Source: Syntrophomonadaceae bacterium
GTDB lineage: Bacteria; Bacillota; Syntrophomonadia; Syntrophomonadales; Syntrophomonadaceae
Direction of reading: 5' to 3'
Length of the DNA stretch: 6,905 nt
Assembly: GCA_030526885.1 (NCBI GenBank)
Contig: JAUNBV010000103.1
Span: forward strand, 1 to 6,905
The notes under the pieces were generated by a model, which had not been told where the DNA came from, searched no databases, and worked only from the letters and a program-made list of their open reading frames with translations. The translations under genes and the position numbers were made by a program. Below, one piece after another: positions 1-4,784 of the stretch (the stretch's first letter is position 1; each line of letters begins with the position of its first letter).

Positions 1-1244
1 GCGCTATCGTGGAGGATATTCCGGGGGTCACCCGCGACCGCCTGTATGATTTTACCGACTGGGCGGGGCGCGATTTTATCATCATCGATACCGGAGGCAT
101 CCGCTTTGATCAGGGCGATATCCTGGCCGACGAAATCCGTATGCAGGCGGAAATCGCCATCGAGGAAGCCGATGTTATCATTTTTATGGTGGACGCGCAG
201 ACCGGCATCACTCCCGAGGACGAGCAAGTGGCGGATTTGCTGCGCCGCAGTCAAAAGCCGGTGGTGCTGGTGGCCAATAAGGTGGAAGATTTTGCCCGAC
301 AGCTGGATTATTACGAGTTCTATAATCTGGGGTTGGGCGAGCCCATCCCAGTCTCTTCCATGCACGGCATGAACACCAATACGTTGCTGGACGCGGTGAT
401 AGAGCATTTTGCCCCTGTGCATGAATACGCCGAGGACCCGGAGCGCATCAAAATCGCTATCGCCGGACGCCCCAATGTCGGCAAGTCCTCGCTGGTAAAC
501 GCGCTGCTGGGGGAAGAGCGGGTCATCGTCAGCAACATTCCCGGCACCACCCGCGATTCCATCGATACTCCCTTCAGCTTCGGGGAGCAAAAGTACACCC
601 TAATCGACACCGCCGGTATCCGCCGCAGATCGCGGGTCAAGGAGAGCACGGAGCGCTACAGCGTCATCCGTTCCTTAAAGAGCATGGAGCGCGCCGATGT
701 GGTGCTGATCATGCTTGACGCCACCGAGGGCGTCAACGAGCAGGATAAACGGGTGGCCGGTTATGCCCATGACCTGGGTAAGGCCAATGTTCTGGTGGTG
801 AACAAATGGGATTTGATCGAAAAAGACGGGCGCACCATGAATGAGTTCGATAAAACCATTCGCCAGGAGCTGAAATTTTTAGCTTATTCGCCTATCCTGT
901 ACATATCGGCCGTGACCCGCCAGCGCATTTTCAAAACCATTGAGATGGTCAATTTTGTGGACGAACAGCACCATCAGCGGGTGACTACGGCCGAGTTGAA
1001 CCGCGTCATCACCGAAGCCATGCTCTTAAATCCCCTGCCGGGGGGAGGCCCGCGCAAGACCAAGATTTATTACGCCACCCAGGTGGCGGTAGCGCCCCCC
1101 ACGTTTGTATTCTTTTCCAACCACCCGGAAGGGGTGCATTTTTCCTATCAGCGCTATCTGGAAAACACCCTGCGCAAAAATTTTGGCTTTGAAGGCTCAC
1201 CGCTCCGCATCTTTGTGCGGGAAAGGCAGGAAAAAGAGCTATAA
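1..1244 (+). CDS. der: Ribosome-assembly GTPase Der (EngA), 5'-truncated by window edge
   Basis: Der is a tandem GTPase needed for maturation of the 50S ribosomal subunit in the cytoplasm. The reading frame is open from base 3 and begins at AIVEDIPGVTRDR. Comparison with B. subtilis Der puts about 28 residues, including the first P-loop, outside the window, so the GTG at 9 is not the real start. Counting that GTG as residue 1, the first G domain shows the switch I region VEDIPGVTRDR, DTGG at 27-30 and NKVE at 90-93. The second shows GRPNVGKS at 153-160, GTTRD at 179-183, DTAG at 200-203, NKWD at 265-268 and SA at 300-301. A KH-like domain fills about 330-411 (KIYYATQ, FGFEGSPLRIF). The first G4 motif ends in Glu rather than the usual Asp; I recall a similar Glu in Thermotoga Der, so activity is probably retained. 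It leads a co-directional run with plsY 27 nt downstream. Confidence 0.97.
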   Translation, partial: AIVEDIPGVTRDRLYDFTDWAGRDFIIIDTGGIRFDQGDILADEIRMQAEIAIEEADVIIFMVDAQTGITPEDEQVADLLRRSQKPVVLVANKVEDFARQLDYYEFYNLGLGEPIPVSSMHGMNTNTLLDAVIEHFAPVHEYAEDPERIKIAIAGRPNVGKSSLVNALLGEERVIVSNIPGTTRDSIDTPFSFGEQKYTLIDTAGIRRRSRVKESTERYSVIRSLKSMERADVVLIMLDATEGVNEQDKRVAGYAHDLGKANVLVVNKWDLIEKDGRTMNEFDKTIRQELKFLAYSPILYISAVTRQRIFKTIEMVNFVDEQHHQRVTTAELNRVITEAMLLNPLPGGGPRKTKIYYATQVAVAPPTFVFFSNHPEGVHFSYQRYLENTLRKNFGFEGSPLRIFVRERQEKEL

Positions 1245-1255
1245 CCCTTTAGAAA

Positions 1256-1261
1256 AAGGAG
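1256..1261 (+). promoter_or_regulatory. Ribosome binding site of plsY, fixing a TTG start
   Basis: AAGGAG lies 10 nt before the TTG at 1272. The only other nearby start-like codon, GTG at 1261, is in another frame. The TTG start gives a protein beginning MSSYILLFNAFLLGSIPFAY, which is the usual N-terminal membrane helix of PlsY. The site sits in the 27-nt gap after the der stop codon, so the gene is probably translated from the der transcript. Confidence 0.8.
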
Positions 1262-1271
1262 TGAAATTAAT

Positions 1272-1877
1272 TTGTCATCATACATATTATTGTTCAACGC
1301 TTTTTTGCTGGGTTCCATCCCCTTTGCCTATATAATTAGCTGGATGTGGACGCGCATCGATATTCGTACTCTGGGCAGCGGCAACGTGGGCGCGACCAAT
1401 GTATTGCGGGTAGTGGGCGTTATTCCCGCCATCCTGACCCTGCTGTGCGACGCCGGTAAAGGCGTTCTGGCCGTAGCGCTGGCCTGTAATCAGGGGGACC
1501 TGACCCTGGTGGCGTTGTGCGGTATCGCGGTGGTGCTGGGGCATTGCTACAGCCCGTTCCTGCGCTTCAAGGGCGGCAAGGGGATGGCTACCGCCGCCGG
1601 AGTCGCCGTATTCCTGATGCCCCTGGGCTGTGCGCCGCTGGTGGTGCTGTTCGTGCTCGTGGTATTGGTGAGCCGCTTCGTATCGCTGGCTTCTATTATC
1701 ATCGCGGTGATGTTGCCGGTGATGGCGCTGGTGTTCAACTATCCTTTACAGTATGTATGGATGAGTATCGCACTGGCTATTATAGTGACCTTCCGGCACC
1801 GGGAGAATATCAAGCGATTGCGCAACGGTACCGAGGGGCACATTTTGGAGAAAAAGGAAAAGGAGCGGCAAATATGA
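1272..1877 (+). CDS. plsY: Acyl-phosphate:glycerol-3-phosphate acyltransferase PlsY
   Basis: This integral membrane enzyme moves an acyl chain from acyl-phosphate (made by PlsX) to position 1 of sn-glycerol-3-phosphate, giving lysophosphatidic acid, the first committed step of phospholipid synthesis. The 201-residue length is normal for the family. All three PlsY signature loops are visible: GSGNVGATN at 35-43, GHCYSPFLRFKGGKG at 90-104 followed by MATAAGV, and FRHRENIKRLRNGTE at 174-188. The conserved DAGKG is at 60-64. Hydrophobic segments lie near 4-24, 47-72, 78-92, 108-133, 137-156 and 160-174, and the tail is charged and cytoplasmic (EKKEKER). The start is TTG with a good ribosome binding site 10 nt upstream. 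The stop TGA overlaps the ATG of gpsA (ATGA), which points to translational coupling with the gene that makes its substrate. Confidence 0.97.
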   Translation: MSSYILLFNAFLLGSIPFAYIISWMWTRIDIRTLGSGNVGATNVLRVVGVIPAILTLLCDAGKGVLAVALACNQGDLTLVALCGIAVVLGHCYSPFLRFKGGKGMATAAGVAVFLMPLGCAPLVVLFVLVVLVSRFVSLASIIIAVMLPVMALVFNYPLQYVWMSIALAIIVTFRHRENIKRLRNGTEGHILEKKEKERQI

Positions 1878-2932
1878 GCAAGGCTTGCGTTTTGGGAGCC
1901 GGCAGTTGGGGAACCGCGCTTTCCGTGGTGCTGGCGCACAATATGGATCAGGTGGTGTTGTGGGGACGGCCAGAGGACGGTATCCGCGACATCCGGCATC
2001 AGCGCGAGAATAAACGCTATCTGCCCGGCGTAAAGCTGGGCAACAATATTTTTCCCAGTCAGGAACTGGCGGCGGCGGTAAACGGCTGTAAATTGTTGGT
2101 GCTGTCCGTGCCGGCACAGGCCCAGCGGCAGGTGCTCGAGCAGGTACGCCCCTACTGGCGGCGCAGCATGTATGTGGTCAATACCGCCAAGGGCCTGGAA
2201 ATGGGCACCCATATGAGGTTATCCCAGGTTTGCCGTGAGGTATTGGGGGAGGCGAGCATGGAACGCTATGCCGTGCTGTCGGGCCCTTCCCACGCCGAGG
2301 AGGTGGGGCGCGCCCTGCCCACCGCGGTCACGGTGGCGGCGCAGCTTCAGGATACCGCCTGCTATGTGCAGGATTGTTTCATGACCGATGCTCTGCGCGT
2401 CTATACCAATGCCGACACAGCCGGAGTGGAACTGGGAGGAGCGCTGAAAAATGTCATCGCGCTGGCGGCGGGCATGGCCTATGGACTGGGTTACGGCGAC
2501 AATACCGTGGCCGCCCTGATGACCCGCGGATTGGCTGAGATCACACGCCTCGGTGAACATATGGGCGGGGCGGCCGCGACTTTTGCGGGCTTGTCCGGCA
2601 TGGGTGACCTGATCGTGACCTGTGGCAGCCGCCATTCCCGCAACCGCCGCGCCGGAGAGCTTTTAGGCTCCGGCCTGAGCCTCAAGGACACCCAGGCGCA
2701 GATCGGCATGGTAGTTGAGGGCGTCACCACCGTGCAGGCCGTCTACGAGCTGGCACAGCAATCCAACGTGGAAATGCCTATCACCTCCGCCTGTTACCGC
2801 ATCATATGGCAGGGAGCCGCCCCCGGAGAGGAACTAATGCGCCTGATGACCCGCCAGCGACGCCACGAGACCGAAGAGGAATTCAGGGGATCGGCGCTGC
2901 AGTCGCCGGACGATAATTGCCGGGACACGTAA
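1874..2932 (+). CDS. gpsA: NAD(P)-dependent glycerol-3-phosphate dehydrogenase GpsA
   Basis: This cytoplasmic enzyme reduces dihydroxyacetone phosphate to sn-glycerol-3-phosphate with NAD(P)H, supplying PlsY encoded just upstream. The ATG overlaps the plsY stop, and AAGGAG at 1860-1865 stands 8 nt before it; the frame is open further upstream, but that part lies inside plsY. The N-terminal Rossmann fold shows GAGSWG at 8-13. NTAKGLE is at 103-109, SGPSHAEE at 136-143, and LKNV at 191-194 with the expected catalytic Lys192. The C-terminal helical domain has GLSGMGDL at 239-246, SRNRR at 255-259 (substrate phosphate binding) and VEGV at 281-284. The 352 residues slightly exceed the usual 330-345 or so. 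The excess is a polar tail after about residue 334, without a motif I recognise. No convincing terminator follows it. Confidence 0.97.
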   Translation: MSKACVLGAGSWGTALSVVLAHNMDQVVLWGRPEDGIRDIRHQRENKRYLPGVKLGNNIFPSQELAAAVNGCKLLVLSVPAQAQRQVLEQVRPYWRRSMYVVNTAKGLEMGTHMRLSQVCREVLGEASMERYAVLSGPSHAEEVGRALPTAVTVAAQLQDTACYVQDCFMTDALRVYTNADTAGVELGGALKNVIALAAGMAYGLGYGDNTVAALMTRGLAEITRLGEHMGGAAATFAGLSGMGDLIVTCGSRHSRNRRAGELLGSGLSLKDTQAQIGMVVEGVTTVQAVYELAQQSNVEMPITSACYRIIWQGAAPGEELMRLMTRQRRHETEEEFRGSALQSPDDNCRDT

Positions 2933-2994
2933 ACAAGCCGAAAGCCGGTGCCTTAGAAAAGAACCCACCCCCAACCCACTCCTTAAAAAAATGG

Positions 2995-3023
2995 TCATAT
3001 CCACACAGCCCGCCCCATATATT
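2995..3023 (+). promoter_or_regulatory. Probable sigma-E-type sporulation promoter of spoIVA
   Basis: A -35-like TCATATC at 2995-3001 and a -10-like CATATATT at 3016-3023 are separated by exactly 14 nt. Against the B. subtilis sigma-E consensus as I recall it (KMATATT, about 14 nt, CATACAMT), the matches are 6 of 7 and 6 of 8. The expected transcription start is near 3030, giving a leader of about 65 nt before the GTG of spoIVA. SpoIVA in B. subtilis is made in the mother cell under sigma-E, so the site fits the gene. The match is by eye only, and no start site has been measured. Confidence 0.6.
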
Positions 3024-3077
3024 TGTACCGTTAGCACGTACAACGCGCTGGACCATGCTTGGCGCCGACGGTATATA

Positions 3078-3087
3078 AGGGAGGGAG
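3078..3087 (+). promoter_or_regulatory. Ribosome binding site of spoIVA, fixing a GTG start
   Basis: The purine run AGGGAGGGAG contains a GGAGG core at 3080-3084, 10 nt before the GTG at 3095. A longer reading from the TTG at 3059 would place this site inside the gene and add 12 residues with no counterpart in the family. The GTG start also makes residue numbering agree exactly with B. subtilis SpoIVA. Confidence 0.85.
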
Positions 3088-3094
3088 TAGCGAA

Positions 3095-4573
3095 GTGGAA
3101 GGCAAAAACATATTGAACGACATCGCGGAAAGAACCGGCGGAGACATTTACTTGGGAGTGGTGGGTCCGGTGCGTACCGGAAAATCTACCTTTATCAAAC
3201 GCTTTATGGAGATCATGGTGCTGCCGGGAATCGAGGACATCTATCAGCGGGAGCGTACCAAGGATGAGTTGCCCCAGAGCGGTGCCGGCCGCACCGTCAT
3301 GACCACCGAGCCCAAATTCGTGCCCAACGAAGCCGTGGAAGTCACCACCACTAACGGCCTTTCCCTAAAAGTACGGCTGGTGGACTGTGTGGGCTACACG
3401 GTGGACGGAGCGCTGGGCTATGAGGAAGACGAAGAGCCGCGGATGGTGAAAACTCCCTGGTTTGACTATGAGGTCCCCTTTGAGGAAGCGGCCGAAATCG
3501 GTACCCGCAAGGTTATCGCGGAGCATTCCACCATTGGCGTGGTAATGACTACCGACGGCAGCATCAGCGACATCCCAAGGGAAAACTACGTCGAAGCCGA
3601 GGAGCGGGTGATAGCGGAATTAAAGGAACTGCACCGTCCCTTTATTATCTTGCTGAACTCTATCGATCCCTACTGCAGCGAAACGACGGAATTGGCCGAG
3701 GAGCTGAGCGAAAAATACGGCATGGCGGTACTGCCGATCAATGCCAGCAACATGACCCAGGAGCAGATATTTGGCCTGCTGGAAGAAGCGCTGTACGAAT
3801 TCCCGGTGCAGGAAGTAAATATCAAGCTGCCCGACTGGGTAGAGGCACTGAATGAGAGTTTTCCCCTGCGCGCCGACCTGGAGGATGGCATCCGGGAGGT
3901 GTTGAGCGAGATAACCAAGGTACGTGACATCAAGCCGGCGGTAGAAAAGCTGTTCGATATCGTAAACGTCAGCGACGTAAAAATGGAAGAAATAGATCTG
4001 GGTACCGGTGTGGCCAACATTACCGTGGAAGTGCCCGATGAGCTGTTTTATGAAACCCTGAGCGAGCTGAGCGGCATTCCCGTCCAAGGGCCGGAGGACA
4101 TCGTAAAGATACTCCAGGACCTGAGCACCGCTAAACGGGAATACGACAAGGTGGCGCCGGCCATGGCCGAGGTGCTGGCCAGCGGCTACGGAGTAGTTAC
4201 CCCGCGTTTGGAAGAAATGATTCTGGAGGAACCGGAACTCATTCGGCAGGGCAGCCGCTTCGGCGTGAGACTCAGAGCCAAAGCCCCTTCCCTGCACATC
4301 ATCCGGGCCGATATAACCACCGAAATCACCCCTATCATCGGCACCGAAAAGCAATGCGAGGAACTGGTGCGCTACATGCTGGAGGAATTTGAAGAAGACC
4401 CGACCAAGATTTGGCAGTCCAATATATTCGGCAAATCCCTGCACGATCTGGTGCGCGAGGGCATCCAGAACAAACTGCACCGCATGCCGGAGAACGCACA
4501 GCTTAAATTGCAGGACACCCTGCAGCGCATAGTCAACGAAGGCAGCGGCGGGCTGATCTGTATCATAATTTAG
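3095..4573 (+). CDS. spoIVA: Stage IV sporulation protein A, spore-coat basement ATPase
   Basis: SpoIVA is a cytoskeleton-like ATPase made in the mother cell. It polymerises on the outer forespore membrane, is anchored there through SpoVM, and forms the base on which the coat is assembled; cortex formation also depends on it. From the GTG the protein has 492 residues, the same length as in B. subtilis. The N-terminal ATPase domain shows the Walker A segment GPVRTGKST at 24-32 (Lys30), the sensor threonines Thr70-Thr71 in MTTEPKF, and the Walker B Asp97 in LVDCVGY, all at the same numbers as I recall for B. subtilis. IGTRKVI and EHSTIGVV are also conserved. NSIDPY, near residue 189, replaces NSVRPY. 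The C-terminal region keeps RQGSRFGVRL, IIGTEKQ and the end NEGSGGLI followed by a hydrophobic tail. It stands 162 nt after gpsA with its own probable promoter and is followed by a hairpin terminator. Confidence 0.98.
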   Translation: MEGKNILNDIAERTGGDIYLGVVGPVRTGKSTFIKRFMEIMVLPGIEDIYQRERTKDELPQSGAGRTVMTTEPKFVPNEAVEVTTTNGLSLKVRLVDCVGYTVDGALGYEEDEEPRMVKTPWFDYEVPFEEAAEIGTRKVIAEHSTIGVVMTTDGSISDIPRENYVEAEERVIAELKELHRPFIILLNSIDPYCSETTELAEELSEKYGMAVLPINASNMTQEQIFGLLEEALYEFPVQEVNIKLPDWVEALNESFPLRADLEDGIREVLSEITKVRDIKPAVEKLFDIVNVSDVKMEEIDLGTGVANITVEVPDELFYETLSELSGIPVQGPEDIVKILQDLSTAKREYDKVAPAMAEVLASGYGVVTPRLEEMILEEPELIRQGSRFGVRLRAKAPSLHIIRADITTEITPIIGTEKQCEELVRYMLEEFEEDPTKIWQSNIFGKSLHDLVREGIQNKLHRMPENAQLKLQDTLQRIVNEGSGGLICIII

Positions 4574-4609
4574 CCTCCGGCTCAAAATAACATGAACCGC
4601 CAACACGCG

Positions 4610-4648
4610 CCCAGCGACTGCACGGCCATCAGCCTGTCGGTCGCTGGG
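4610..4648 (+). terminator. Probable intrinsic terminator after spoIVA
   Basis: CCCAGCGAC at 4610-4618 is perfectly complementary to GTCGCTGGG at 4640-4648. The stem can be extended by a U-G and a G-C pair, and after small bulges by AC/GT and GGC/GCC around a CATCA loop, giving a nearly continuous hairpin of about 16 pairs. TTTATT follows directly at 4649-4654. The T-stretch is short and interrupted, so efficiency is uncertain. On the minus strand the hairpin is followed by a GC-rich stretch without T's, so it appears oriented for spoIVA and not for the convergent gene. Confidence 0.65.
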
Positions 4649-4696
4649 TTTATTCCGGTCAAGGCCTCAGGTTTTTTAAGCCCCAGGCCGATGGCC
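4624..4696. repeat. Imperfect inverted repeat spanning the spoIVA terminator
   Basis: GGCCATCAGCCTG at 4624-4636 is complementary at 12 of 13 positions to CAGGCCGATGGCC at 4684-4696; the single mismatch pairs A4631 with C4689. The left arm is the apical part of the terminator hairpin, so pairing with the right arm would compete with the hairpin tip or form a pseudoknot. Between the arms lies a T6 run at 4672-4677. No gene or known RNA family was recognised in the 211-nt gap between spoIVA and the convergent gene (4574-4784). Function is unknown. Confidence 0.5.
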
Positions 4697-4784
4697 AGCT
4701 TGCCGTCTTATGTTGGCTAAAACCCTTTTGTGCCCACGCCAGGGCGCGCTCCGCAGCAAAGATTTTTGTAAAAACGAAACCCGC

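Noticed and set aside
271..273. LGC at the end of the last M56 membrane helix read as a lipobox (residues 271-273 of the minus-strand protein, about 6087-6095)
   Set aside because: It lies deep inside a multi-helix protein and not at an N-terminal signal peptide, so lipoprotein processing is not supported.
1517..1873. Upstream in-frame extension of gpsA
   Set aside because: It overlaps plsY in another frame. The ATG at 1874 has a good ribosome binding site, and the Rossmann motif begins at residue 8 from it.
2933..2994. Terminator after gpsA
   Set aside because: Only short GC repeats (CCGG, GCCG) were found, with no stem followed by a T-run.
3026..3073. Possible leader hairpin before spoIVA (TACCGT at 3026-3031 with ACGGTA at 3068-3073)
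   Set aside because: The outer stem is only 6 bp, the inner stem relies on G-U pairs, and the left arm straddles the predicted transcription start, so it would not be fully transcribed.
3059..3094. Longer spoIVA start at the TTG at 3059
   Set aside because: The strong ribosome binding site would fall inside the gene, and the extra 12 residues have no family counterpart.
3620..4606. A 328-codon open frame on the minus strand across spoIVA
   Set aside because: It lies opposite a certain spoIVA, has no recognisable domain, and its length is explained by GC-rich third positions of the real gene.
4592..4720. A 42-codon open frame after spoIVA
   Set aside because: It has no ribosome binding site, covers the terminator hairpin and inverted repeat, and encodes nothing recognisable.
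4763..4774. TTTTTGTAAAAA palindrome as terminator of the M56 gene
   Set aside because: It is a short all-A/T stem with almost no loop and no following T-run on the minus strand.
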